A DNA stretch of 32,004 nucleotides from Chitinophagaceae bacterium (lineage in GTDB: Bacteria > Bacteroidota > Bacteroidia > Chitinophagales > Chitinophagaceae), in contig JAEUVK010000007.1 in the NCBI GenBank assembly GCA_016787135.1, positions 1 through 32,004 of the forward strand. The letters are read 5' to 3'. A program made the translations under genes and the position numbers. This document shows, one piece after another, positions 7,284-15,264 of this stretch. Under the pieces are notes generated by a model. The model saw only the letters and a list, made by a program, of their open reading frames with translations, was not told where the DNA came from and did not search any database. Numbering within the stretch: the first letter of the stretch is position 1; each line of letters opens with the position of its first letter.

Positions 7284-8518
7284 ATGAACTGAATGATCCT
7301 CTCTGTAGCTCCTTTATTTTTCCATACATAACGGAACGAGCTATCTGCACATAATTTATAATAGCTTTCATCCGACAGCAAGGCCTGTATAGTTTTTATA
7401 CATTCATCAGCATCATTCACGCATATACCTCCACCTGAACGGACCAATTCAATAGCTTCAGAGTATTTTTTATACTCAGGGCCATACAAAACAGGTTTGC
7501 CATGAACGGCGGCTTCCAGCACATTATGTACACCGCTTTTTCTGAATGCACCTCCTACAAAAGCGATATGGCCGTAGTGATAAAGTCTGGATAGCATGCC
7601 GATGTTGTCAATGATGAGAGTATTTCCCGTTTCCGCTTGCTGGTTTCCGCTTGCCAGTTCTGAAAAAAGAACAGCGCCGGTAAAAAGCATTCTTAGTTCA
7701 TGGATATGATCTTCGTTGATCTCATGTGGGGCGATGATCAACTTTAATGATGAGTCATTACCGGAAGAAAATACTTTTTGCAGCATTTCTTCATCTTCCT
7801 TCCAGGTACTGCCGGCTATTAGTGCTTGGTTATGTCCAATGAACTGTTCAATGGCCGGAATGGGCTGAAATTTCTCTGCAATCTCTATGACACGATCAAA
7901 TCGTGTATCGCCGGAAACACTGCAGATATCTGTCAATCCGATCTTACCGATCATTTTTTTAGAAGGTTCGTTTTGTACAAATAGATGATCGAAGCGGGAA
8001 AGCATTTTTCGCTGAAGCCCTCCATACCATTTAAAGAAGGACATGTCTTTTCTGAATAAGGCAGAAACCAGCAGCAAGGGTATGTTACGGTATTTGATCT
8101 TTTTAAGGTAATAGAACCAGAATTCGTACTTGACAAAGATCACCAGTGATGGTTTGACTATTTCTAAAAAACGTTTGGCATTTAAGGGGCCGTCAACCGG
8201 TAAATAGAATACCCAGTCAGCTCCTTTATAGTCTTTCTGTACTTCATAGCCGGAAGGAGAGAAGAAGGTAAGCAGTATCTTGTGTGTTGGATAATGTGTG
8301 CTGAGTCTTTCGATCAATGGCCTTCCCTGTTCAAATTCACCTAAGGAGGCACAATGCATCCAGATGACCTTATCGTTATTCCCGGTAGCCGCTTCCAGTT
8401 TTTCAAAAATGTTCTTCCGCCCGGCCACCCATTTTTTTGCTTTCCTGTCAAACAGCGAAGCGATATGAATACCTGTTTTCAAAAAGACAAGAAAGATATT
8501 GTATAAAATAACCCCCAA
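7256..8518 (-). CDS. waaA: Kdo transferase (3-deoxy-D-manno-octulosonic acid transferase)
   Basis: A GT30-family enzyme of 420 residues that adds Kdo from CMP-Kdo to lipid A precursor at the inner face of the cytoplasmic membrane. A single N-terminal membrane anchor (about 3-20) is followed by the Kdo/glycosyltransferase N domain with the motif ASLGEFEQG, where Glu61 corresponds to the catalytic base. The C-terminal nucleotide-binding domain has FVGGAFRKSGVHNVLEAA and GKPVLYGP, the usual donor-site region. There is no in-frame ATG before the frame closes upstream, and the first internal Met (54) would delete the anchor, so TTG at 8518 is the only sensible start. A -7-like box lies 20 bp ahead of it. 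Its 3' end overlaps the convergent 6591 gene by 28 bp. Confidence 0.93.
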   Translation of the reverse strand: MGVILYNIFLVFLKTGIHIASLFDRKAKKWVAGRKNIFEKLEAATGNNDKVIWMHCASLGEFEQGRPLIERLSTHYPTHKILLTFFSPSGYEVQKDYKGADWVFYLPVDGPLNAKRFLEIVKPSLVIFVKYEFWFYYLKKIKYRNIPLLLVSALFRKDMSFFKWYGGLQRKMLSRFDHLFVQNEPSKKMIGKIGLTDICSVSGDTRFDRVIEIAEKFQPIPAIEQFIGHNQALIAGSTWKEDEEMLQKVFSSGNDSSLKLIIAPHEINEDHIHELRMLFTGAVLFSELASGNQQAETGNTLIIDNIGMLSRLYHYGHIAFVGGAFRKSGVHNVLEAAVHGKPVLYGPEYKKYSEAIELVRSGGGICVNDADECIKTIQALLSDESYYKLCADSSFRYVWKNKGATERIIQFIQEKRLLTI

Positions 8519-8537
8519 AGTATTTACGAATAAGGGG

Positions 8538-8545
8538 CAAAAGTA
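8538..8545 (-). promoter_or_regulatory. Candidate -7 box for waaA
   Basis: On the minus strand this is TACTTTTG, a full match to TAnnTTTG. It lies 20 bp from the TTG start of waaA, which implies a leader of about a dozen bases and supports that unusual start. No strong -33 element was found. Confidence 0.5.
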
Positions 8546-8576
8546 AAAGCAATCTTTTAAACTACAGCTATTTTGC

Positions 8577-8584
8577 TATTTTTG
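8577..8584 (+). promoter_or_regulatory. Candidate -7 box for the sugar-nucleotide block
   Basis: TATTTTTG fits TAnnTTTG fully and lies about 120 bp before the aminotransferase ATG at 8706. Together with the waaA box it forms a back-to-back promoter pair about 30 bp apart. The region is T-rich, so chance matches are possible. Confidence 0.45.
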
Positions 8585-8705
8585 CGCCGCTGAAAGCAAA
8601 GGCCGGTCAGTCAGATACATCTTATATCCCGTGGTGAACAGCTGATACCTTTGATTTCTATGACTGGTATGACATTATAGAACTCCGAATTTAAACAGAC
8701 TGAAC

Positions 8706-9851
8706 ATGCGCCCTATCCAGATGGTAGATACAAAAACGCAGTATCATAAAATCAAGAAAGAGGTGGATGAAGCTGTTCTGCAGGTAATGGAAAGTTCTGC
8801 GTTTATCAATGGTAAACCTGTGCATGATTTTTCGGCGAACCTGTCTTCTTATCTTGGAGTGAAGCATACTGTCCCCTGCGCCAATGGTACAGATGCGTTG
8901 CAGATAGCAATGATGGCCATTGGACTACAACCCGGTGATGAAGTGATCACACCTTCTTTTACTTATATCGCTACCACCGAAGTAATAGCGCTGCTTCGTC
9001 TTACCCCGGTTTTTGCAGAAGTAGATCCGGAAACATTTTGCATCGACCCTGCCTCATTAGAGAAAATGATCACTCCTAAAACAAAAGCCATCGTTCCTGT
9101 CCATTTGTATGGCCATGCTGCCCCCATGGAAGAGATCATGGCTATTGCCGGGAAACACGGTCTTTATGTGATAGAGGATAATGCACAGGCTATCGGGTGT
9201 GAGTACACTTTTTCGGATGGTACAAAGAAAAAAACAGGCGCTATCGGTCACATAGGAGCTACCTCTTTCTATCCTTCCAAGAATCTCGGAGCTTTTGGCG
9301 ATGGTGGCGCCATTTTCACAAACGATGATGGCCTGGCTGGTAAGATGAGAATGATCGCCAACCATGGGCAGAGCAAAAGATATTATCATGATGTGGTAGG
9401 GTGTAACAGCCGGTTGGATACCTTACAGGCGGCTATCCTTGATATCAAACTGCGACATTTGGATGAATATATTGCAGCGAGAAGAAAGGCGGCCGATTTT
9501 TATGATCAGGCATTTGACGGCCACAAAATTCTAAAGGCGCCTTATCGTGCCGGATACTCGCATCATGTTTTTCATCAATATACCCTCATCATTGACGGTG
9601 TTGCTGATCCTGTAAAATTCAGGGACGGGTTGAACCAGTTTCTCGCAGATCATAAGATACCTTCCATGATCTACTATCCTGTTCCTGGTCACAGGCAAAA
9701 GATGTTTGATCAGTTCAATACATCTGCTCAGAACATGCCTGTAACAGACTGGCTTACTCAGCGGGTGATCTCGCTGCCCATGCATACTGAATTGGATGAA
9801 GAACAACTGGGATTTATTACAGGGAAAGTGAAGGAATATGCTGAAAATTAA
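8706..9851 (+). CDS. DegT/DnrJ/EryC1/StrS sugar aminotransferase, WbpE-like
   Basis: A 381-residue PLP enzyme that transfers an amino group, usually from glutamate, to a keto sugar nucleotide. CANGTDALQIA (58-68) binds the PLP phosphate, EDNAQAIG (157-164) supplies the cofactor aspartate Asp159, and SFYPSKNLGAFGDGGA (187-202) holds Lys192, the Schiff-base lysine. The C-terminal IPSMIYYPVPGHRQ and SLPMHTEL motifs are typical of the family. By overall pattern it resembles WbpE/WlbC, which makes UDP-2-acetamido-3-amino sugars, more than the 4-aminotransferases, but substrate choice is an inference. The partner genes wbpB and wbpD are not adjacent. It heads the plus-strand block, with ugd starting 110 bp later. 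Confidence 0.88.
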   Translation: MRPIQMVDTKTQYHKIKKEVDEAVLQVMESSAFINGKPVHDFSANLSSYLGVKHTVPCANGTDALQIAMMAIGLQPGDEVITPSFTYIATTEVIALLRLTPVFAEVDPETFCIDPASLEKMITPKTKAIVPVHLYGHAAPMEEIMAIAGKHGLYVIEDNAQAIGCEYTFSDGTKKKTGAIGHIGATSFYPSKNLGAFGDGGAIFTNDDGLAGKMRMIANHGQSKRYYHDVVGCNSRLDTLQAAILDIKLRHLDEYIAARRKAADFYDQAFDGHKILKAPYRAGYSHHVFHQYTLIIDGVADPVKFRDGLNQFLADHKIPSMIYYPVPGHRQKMFDQFNTSAQNMPVTDWLTQRVISLPMHTELDEEQLGFITGKVKEYAEN

Positions 9852-9898
9852 TTTTTTATTTTATATTTTGGCGGCCGAAACCATATAAAGATCGTCAG

Positions 9899-9923
9899 GG
9901 CATCCCGCCGCAGGCGGGATGCC
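9899..9923. repeat. Perfect 11-bp GC-rich palindrome, REP-like
   Basis: GGCATCCCGCC (9899-9909) and GGCGGGATGCC (9913-9923) enclose a 3-base loop, GCA. This is a very stable hairpin in the 110-bp gap between the aminotransferase and ugd genes. It has no T tract, so it is unlike a standard terminator. It resembles dispersed GC-rich palindromes seen in some Bacteroidota genomes; only one copy is in this window. Confidence 0.6.
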
Positions 9924-9961
9924 GGATTTAATCATTAACCGAATAACTTAAAAACGTTCTC

Positions 9962-11272
9962 ATGAAAATTGCAGTAGTCGGCACCGGCTATGTAGGTTTA
10001 GTAACAGGTACTTGTTTTGCAGAAACAGGTAATAATGTGACCTGCATTGATATTGATGCAAAAAAGGTCGAAAGTCTTACAAATGGCGAGATCACAATTT
10101 ATGAACCGGGCCTGGAAAAATTGTTTCTCCGTAATCTTAAAGAACAGCGTCTTCATTTCACTACCAGTCTGGCAGAAGGCATCAAAGATGCAGTTATTAT
10201 TTTTCTTGCATTGCCTACACCCCCGGGTGAAGATGGCTCGGCAGACCTCAAATATATTCTTGGCGTAGCCGATGATCTTGGTAAAATTCTCACTGATTAC
10301 AAAGTGATAGTTGATAAAAGCACAGTTCCGGTAGGGACTGCAGAAAAAGTTCAGGCAGCTATTGCAAAAAACTGTAAATCAGAATTTGATGTAGTTAGCA
10401 ATCCTGAATTTCTGCGTGAAGGAGTGGCTGTTGATGACTTCATGAAGCCGGATCGTGTAGTGATAGGTACAAGATCGGAAAAGGCTAAAAAGATAATGAA
10501 CGATCTCTATGCGCCATTTGTTCGCCAGGGCAACCCGGTCATCTTTATGGATGAAAGATCGGCAGAGCTTACTAAGTATGCGGCCAATTCGTTCCTGGCT
10601 ACCAAAATATCTTTTATGAATGAAGTGGCAAAGCTTTGCGAATTGCTTGGTGCAGATGTAGATATGGTGAGAAGAGGTATTGGTAGTGACGACAGGATTG
10701 GAAAAAGATTCCTATTCCCGGGTATCGGTTACGGGGGAAGTTGTTTTCCAAAGGATGTGCAGGCATTGGTAAAATCATCTACTGAGGTGAATTATGAATT
10801 TAAGATACTGAATGCAGTAATGGATGTGAACGAATCGCAGAAAGTGCATTTAATGCCAGGCATAAAAAAATATTTCAATAACGATCTGAAAGGAAAGCAT
10901 TTTGCATTGTGGGGTCTCGCTTTTAAGCCCAACACGGATGATGTGAGAGAAGCGCCTGCTTTGTACATGATAGACGCATTATTGAAAGAAGGTGCTACTG
11001 TCAGTGCTTTCGATCCTGAGGGGATGAAGAATGTAAAAAGAACAATCGGTGATGTGATCACTTATGCCGAAGGCCAGTATGAAGCGCTCCAGGGGGCAGA
11101 TGCGCTTATCATTGCGACAGAATGGAATGAATTCCGTACGCCGGATTTCAGCAGGATCGCTGCCAGCCTGAAAAATAAGGCGATCTTTGACGGGCGGAAT
11201 CTTTTTGACCTGCATGCCATTGAAGATCTTGGCTTTCATTATGAAAGTGTGGGAAGAAGAACAGTTAATTAA
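9962..11272 (+). CDS. ugd: UDP-glucose 6-dehydrogenase
   Basis: A 436-residue cytoplasmic enzyme that oxidises UDP-glucose to UDP-glucuronate with two NAD+. The N-terminal Rossmann fold shows GTGYVG at 7-12 and the acidic strand end CIDID at 28-32. The catalytic loop [14 protein letters not shown] puts the nucleophile at Cys261. SNPEFLREG (146-154) and [18 protein letters not shown] are standard for this family, and length is normal. The SNPEF motif and close match of the catalytic loop favour UDP-glucose over the N-acetyl sugar dehydrogenases. The next gene, a UDP-glucuronate decarboxylase, starts 8 bp later and would use its product, so the pair is probably translated from one message. The hairpin at 9899-9923 lies upstream. 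Confidence 0.94.
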   Translation: MKIAVVGTGYVGLVTGTCFAETGNNVTCIDIDAKKVESLTNGEITIYEPGLEKLFLRNLKEQRLHFTTSLAEGIKDAVIIFLALPTPPGEDGSADLKYILGVADDLGKILTDYKVIVDKSTVPVGTAEKVQAAIAKNCKSEFDVVSNPEFLREGVAVDDFMKPDRVVIGTRSEKAKKIMNDLYAPFVRQGNPVIFMDERSAELTKYAANSFLATKISFMNEVAKLCELLGADVDMVRRGIGSDDRIGKRFLFPGIGYGGSCFPKDVQALVKSSTEVNYEFKILNAVMDVNESQKVHLMPGIKKYFNNDLKGKHFALWGLAFKPNTDDVREAPALYMIDALLKEGATVSAFDPEGMKNVKRTIGDVITYAEGQYEALQGADALIIATEWNEFRTPDFSRIAASLKNKAIFDGRNLFDLHAIEDLGFHYESVGRRTVN

Positions 11273-11280
11273 ATCAGTTT

Positions 11281-12264
11281 ATGAAACGTAAAAGAGTACT
11301 TATAACAGGCGCCGCCGGTTTTCTCGGGTCTCATCTGGCTGACAGGTTTATCAAAGAAGGTTATCATGTTATCGGGATGGATAACCTTATTACCGGTGAT
11401 CTCAGGAATATCGGGCATTTATTTAAGCTGGAACAATTTGAATTCTATCATCACGACGTTTCAAAATTCATTCATATTCCGGGTGATCTGGATTTTATCT
11501 TACATTTTGCTTCTCCCGCCAGCCCGATTGATTATTTGAAAATACCTATCCAGACATTAAAGGTCGGTTCGCTTGGAACGCATAACTGTCTTGGCCTGGC
11601 TAAAGCAAAGAATGCACGAATATTAGTAGCTTCTACAAGCGAAGTGTATGGCGACCCGTTGGTTCATCCGCAGACGGAGGAATACTGGGGAAATGTGAAT
11701 CCTGTTGGTCCAAGAGGCGTATATGATGAAGCCAAGCGCTTCCAGGAAGCAATGACGATGGCTTATCATACTTTTCATCATGTAGATACAAGAATAGTCC
11801 GCATATTTAATACATATGGTCCCAGAATGAGATTGAACGATGGACGTGCATTACCGGCATTCATCGGGCAGGCTCTCCGCGGAGAAGACCTGACCGTATT
11901 TGGAGATGGATCGCAGACCCGGAGCTTTTGTTATGTGGACGACCTGATCGAAGGAATTTATCGCCTGTTAATGAGCAATTACCATTTCCCGGTCAATATT
12001 GGCAATCCTGATGAAATATCACTGCTGGATTTTGCAAAAGAGATACTGGAGTTGACAGGCAATAAGGTAAAGATCGTATTCAAACCGTTACCGGTAGATG
12101 ATCCGAAGCAACGGGAACCCGATATCACCAAAGCAAAACAGATCCTGGGCTGGGAGCCAAAAGTGAACCGCAAAGAGGGATTGAAGATTACCTATAATTA
12201 CTTTAAGTCGCTTCCCGAAGAAGAATGGCGAAAGCAACCAAAAGAGTTTGTAAGCAACAAATAG
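11281..12264 (+). CDS. UDP-glucuronate decarboxylase (UDP-xylose synthase)
   Basis: A 327-residue extended SDR enzyme predicted to convert UDP-glucuronate to UDP-xylose, with NAD+ bound tightly. [10 protein letters not shown] (9-18) is the dinucleotide loop. [10 protein letters not shown] (117-126) with Tyr148/Lys152 in GVYDEAKR is the catalytic set. The [10 protein letters not shown] segment (76-85) and GDGSQTRSF are characteristic of the UXS branch and separate it from 4-epimerases and dTDP-glucose dehydratases. The C-terminal decarboxylase domain of bifunctional ArnA is not the match, since that has a formyltransferase fused. It follows ugd by 8 bp, so UDP-Glc to UDP-GlcA to UDP-Xyl is encoded in order. 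UDP-xylose would feed a xylose-containing glycan. Confidence 0.9.
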   Translation: MKRKRVLITGAAGFLGSHLADRFIKEGYHVIGMDNLITGDLRNIGHLFKLEQFEFYHHDVSKFIHIPGDLDFILHFASPASPIDYLKIPIQTLKVGSLGTHNCLGLAKAKNARILVASTSEVYGDPLVHPQTEEYWGNVNPVGPRGVYDEAKRFQEAMTMAYHTFHHVDTRIVRIFNTYGPRMRLNDGRALPAFIGQALRGEDLTVFGDGSQTRSFCYVDDLIEGIYRLLMSNYHFPVNIGNPDEISLLDFAKEILELTGNKVKIVFKPLPVDDPKQREPDITKAKQILGWEPKVNRKEGLKITYNYFKSLPEEEWRKQPKEFVSNK

Positions 12265-12364
12265 GAATTGATGTGCTGATCCCCGGTTTATCAAAATACT
12301 TCAGCAGTATCTATGAATCATTTACTTCCGGCAATTCTGTGCTCATTTTCAGCCGGGCAAGTAT

Positions 12365-12372
12365 TACCTTCG
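12365..12372 (+). promoter_or_regulatory. Candidate -7 box for the dehydrogenase-rfbC-rfbD unit
   Basis: TACCTTCG differs from TAnnTTTG at one position. It lies 32 bp before the ATG at 12404, inside the 139-bp gap after the UDP-xylose synthase gene. This gap and motif suggest a second transcript starts here. Weak evidence. Confidence 0.35.
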
Positions 12373-12403
12373 TACATCGTAATAATCTGAAGAAAAACTG
12401 CAC

Positions 12404-13693
12404 ATGTACCAGAACCTGATTGACAAAAAAGCCAAACTTGCTGTGATCGGCTTAGGCTATGTTGGCTTACCTATTGCATTGGAATTTGCCAGGAAGATCT
12501 CCGTTATTGGCTTTGATATCAATGCCAGGCGTATTGATATGATGAGACAAGGCATTGATCCAAGCAAGGAACTGGGTAAAGGATCTTTTGACGGGTGTGA
12601 TATAACATTTACCGACTCAATAGACGTCCTGCGGGAGGCAAAATTCTTTATTGTTGCAGTGCCAACCCCGGTGGATGATCATAATGTTCCGGATCTTATC
12701 CCGGTTCAAAGAGCTTCAGAAACGATGGGAAAGGTGATCAAAAAAGGTGATTACGTAGTGTACGAGTCAACAGTATATCCAGGTTGTACCGAAGAAGATT
12801 GTTTGCCGATCATAGAAAAATTATCAGGATTAAAAGGCGTAACAGATTTTAAGATAGGTTATTCTCCGGAGCGTATCAACCCGGGAGACAAACAGCATAC
12901 GTTGTCTAAGATCGTAAAAGTGGTTTCAGGGTGCGATGCAGGATCGCTGGAAGTTATTGCAAAGGTGTATGAACTGGTGGTTGAAGCAGGGGTGCACAGG
13001 GCATCTTCCATTAAAGTAGCGGAAGCAGCCAAGATCATTGAGAATACACAACGTGACCTGAACATTGCTTTAATGAATGAGCTGTCCATTATTTTTGACA
13101 AAATGGACATCAATACATACGAAGTACTGGAAGCGGCGGGTACCAAATGGAATTTTCTGAAATTCCAGCCGGGACTGGTAGGAGGACATTGTATCGGTGT
13201 GGATCCTTATTACCTGACCTATAAAGCAAAAGAGCTTGGTTATCATTCTGAAGTAATACTGGCAGGCCGTAATATCAATGACAGCATGGGTAAATATGTG
13301 GCCAAAAAAGTGATTCAGCATATAATCAGGAATAGCGGCGATGTAAAATCATCCAGAGTACTGGTAAAGGGAGCAACCTTTAAAGAGAATGTAAGTGACA
13401 TACGTAATTCAAAAGTGAGTGATGTGGTGAGTGCGCTGAAAGAGTATTACGTAAATGTGGACGTGGAAGATCCTCATGCAGATTCAGAAGAACTGGAGCA
13501 TGAATATGGATTCGGGCTGGTGAAGAAAACAGCAAATGATTATGATGCGGTCATTATTACTGTGCCGCATAAAGAATATACCGGTCTTGATGACAGCTAT
13601 TACAGCACTATCACAAAACCACATGGAATGATCGCCGATCTTAAAGGGATCTACCGCAATAAGATCAAAAGCAGGAAATACTGGAGTTTATAA
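12404..13693 (+). CDS. Nucleotide-sugar dehydrogenase of the TviB/WbpA/WbpO group
   Basis: A 429-residue enzyme that oxidises C6 of a UDP-N-acetylhexosamine to the uronic acid with NAD+. GLGYVG (16-21) is the cofactor loop, GYSPERINPGD (152-162) is the hallmark of the N-acetyl-hexosamine branch, in contrast to SNPEF in ugd, and GLVGGHCIGVDPYYL places the catalytic Cys263. KGATFKENVSDIRNSK is the conserved C-terminal signature. The substrate could be UDP-GlcNAc (WbpA-like) or UDP-GalNAc (WbpO/TviB-like); the sequence does not let me decide. rfbC starts 1 bp after its stop and rfbD overlaps rfbC, so these three form one operon. It complements the 3-aminotransferase at 8706. Confidence 0.9.
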   Translation: MYQNLIDKKAKLAVIGLGYVGLPIALEFARKISVIGFDINARRIDMMRQGIDPSKELGKGSFDGCDITFTDSIDVLREAKFFIVAVPTPVDDHNVPDLIPVQRASETMGKVIKKGDYVVYESTVYPGCTEEDCLPIIEKLSGLKGVTDFKIGYSPERINPGDKQHTLSKIVKVVSGCDAGSLEVIAKVYELVVEAGVHRASSIKVAEAAKIIENTQRDLNIALMNELSIIFDKMDINTYEVLEAAGTKWNFLKFQPGLVGGHCIGVDPYYLTYKAKELGYHSEVILAGRNINDSMGKYVAKKVIQHIIRNSGDVKSSRVLVKGATFKENVSDIRNSKVSDVVSALKEYYVNVDVEDPHADSEELEHEYGFGLVKKTANDYDAVIITVPHKEYTGLDDSYYSTITKPHGMIADLKGIYRNKIKSRKYWSL

Positions 13694-13694
13694 T

Positions 13695-14255
13695 ATGCCA
13701 TTTATCGAAACAGGTTTTCCGGGTCTGTTGGTTTTTGAACCAAGGATATTCGGCGACAGCCGTGGGTATTTTTTTGAATCTTATAATGAGAAGAGCTTTA
13801 TTGAAGCGGGTATTCATACACGATTCGTGCAGGACAATGAATCTTCTTCGTCTTATGGTGTAATACGAGGCCTTCATTACCAGCTTTCCCCTTTTGCACA
13901 AACTAAACTGATACGTGTAATTGAAGGCAGTATTTTGGATGTGGTGGTGGATGTCCGGAAAGGCTCCCCTGCTTACGGAAAAAGCTATGCGCTGGAACTT
14001 ACCGGGGAAAATAAAAAGCAATTATTCATACCTGCAGGCTTCGCACATGGTTTTTCCGTACTTAGTCAGCGGGCGGTCGTTCAGTACAAATGCGATCAGT
14101 TCTATAATAAGGAAAGCGAGGGGGGGATACGGTACGATGACCCCGGGCTTAATATTGACTGGAAAATACCTGCGGATAAAGCTATAATTTCCGGAAAAGA
14201 CAAGATACTTCCCCTGTTTGCAGACTGTAATGCAAACTTTCATTTTAAAAGCTGA
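13695..14255 (+). CDS. rfbC: dTDP-4-dehydrorhamnose 3,5-epimerase
   Basis: A 186-residue cupin-fold enzyme that epimerises dTDP-4-keto-6-deoxyglucose at C3 and C5, the third step to dTDP-L-rhamnose. GVIRGLHYQ (55-63) carries His61, the expected catalytic base. The substrate-contacting stretch DVRKGSPAYGK and the conserved PAGFAHGFSVLS loop follow, then VQYKCDQFYNKESEGGIRYDDPGL (partial signature) near the C-terminus. Length is normal. The start lies one base after the stop of the preceding dehydrogenase, and the stop shares its A with the rfbD start, so translation is probably coupled. No rfbA (thymidylyltransferase) or rfbB (4,6-dehydratase) is found nearby. Confidence 0.93.
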   Translation: MPFIETGFPGLLVFEPRIFGDSRGYFFESYNEKSFIEAGIHTRFVQDNESSSSYGVIRGLHYQLSPFAQTKLIRVIEGSILDVVVDVRKGSPAYGKSYALELTGENKKQLFIPAGFAHGFSVLSQRAVVQYKCDQFYNKESEGGIRYDDPGLNIDWKIPADKAIISGKDKILPLFADCNANFHFKS

Positions 14256-15130
14256 TGAAGAAGCAGAAAATACTGGTTACAGGTTCCGGCGGCCAATTGG
14301 GACAAGAGTTAAAAAAATTAGCTGTATCATATTCTCAATTCGAGTTTATTTTCCTTTCCAGCGCGGACCTGCCGGTTCATCATGTTGAAAAAGTAAAAAA
14401 CTCTTTTGGTTCATATCATCCACAGTATTGTATCAATTGTGCAGCGTACACGGCCGTTGATAAAGCGGAGTCGGAGCAAGACCTGGCTTTCCGGGTGAAT
14501 GGTGAAGCCACAGGTATCCTCGCATCTGTTTGCAAAGAATACAACTGCCGCTTTATTCACATTTCTACCGATTATGTTTTTGACGGAACAGCTTCTGTTC
14601 CCTATAAAGAATCTGACCTTACAAATCCCTGTAGTGTGTATGGAGCGTCCAAACTGGAAGGAGAGGAGAAGGCATTACGTTTCAATCCGGAATCCATCAT
14701 CATCCGTACTTCATGGTTGTATTCTGAATATGGGAAGAATTTTGTGAAGACCATGGTGAAACTGATGCGTGAGAGGAGTGAGATCAATGTGGTCAATGAC
14801 CAGTATGGTTCGCCCACCTATGCGGCCGATCTGGCTGAAGCGATCATTGCCATCATTGACTATTGCCGGTCATCGGATGAAAAATGGAAGCCCGGTATTT
14901 ATCATTTCAGTAATGAAGGCGTCATCAGTTGGTTCGGCTTCGCATCAACCATAAAGGAACTGACAAAGACAAATTGTAAAATAAACCCTATTCCCACTTC
15001 TCAATATCCCACACCTGCTAAAAGACCCGCTTATTCTGTATTGGATAAAACAAAGATCCGGGAAACCTTCGGAATCAGGTTAAGGGACTGGAAAGAGAGC
15101 TTATCCGATTGTATTAAAAAGATCAATTGA
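14255..15130 (+). CDS. rfbD: dTDP-4-dehydrorhamnose reductase
   Basis: A 291-residue SDR enzyme that reduces dTDP-4-keto-L-rhamnose to dTDP-L-rhamnose, the last step of the pathway, using NAD(P)H. TGSGGQLGQEL (9-19) is the cofactor loop, CAAYTAVDKAE (62-72) is the family signature, and the catalytic set is Thr105/Asp106 in STDYVFDG plus Tyr129 and Lys133 in YGASKLEGE. The C-terminal KRPAYSVLD motif is typical. ATG 14255 overlaps the rfbC stop by one base (TGATG). It ends the sugar-nucleotide block; the next gene starts 134 bp later and is functionally different. No terminator hairpin was seen after it. Confidence 0.94.
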   Translation: MKKQKILVTGSGGQLGQELKKLAVSYSQFEFIFLSSADLPVHHVEKVKNSFGSYHPQYCINCAAYTAVDKAESEQDLAFRVNGEATGILASVCKEYNCRFIHISTDYVFDGTASVPYKESDLTNPCSVYGASKLEGEEKALRFNPESIIIRTSWLYSEYGKNFVKTMVKLMRERSEINVVNDQYGSPTYAADLAEAIIAIIDYCRSSDEKWKPGIYHFSNEGVISWFGFASTIKELTKTNCKINPIPTSQYPTPAKRPAYSVLDKTKIRETFGIRLRDWKESLSDCIKKIN

Positions 15131-15236
15131 CGGTCATGCGGCGATTAACGGATTCAGGAAGGAAGTTTTTCAGTCTTGCTTTTGAGATGTGCCCGGCTGC
15201 GCATAAACTTATCTTAGAATATCCCGATTAACTTTA

Positions 15237-15244
15237 TTTCTTTG
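15237..15244 (+). promoter_or_regulatory. Candidate -7 box for the GH97 gene
   Basis: TTTCTTTG matches TAnnTTTG except for the second base. It lies 20 bp before ATG 15265, so the leader would be short. No clear -33 element; tentative. Confidence 0.3.
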
Positions 15245-15264
15245 CGGTAAAATTTATAGTGTTC

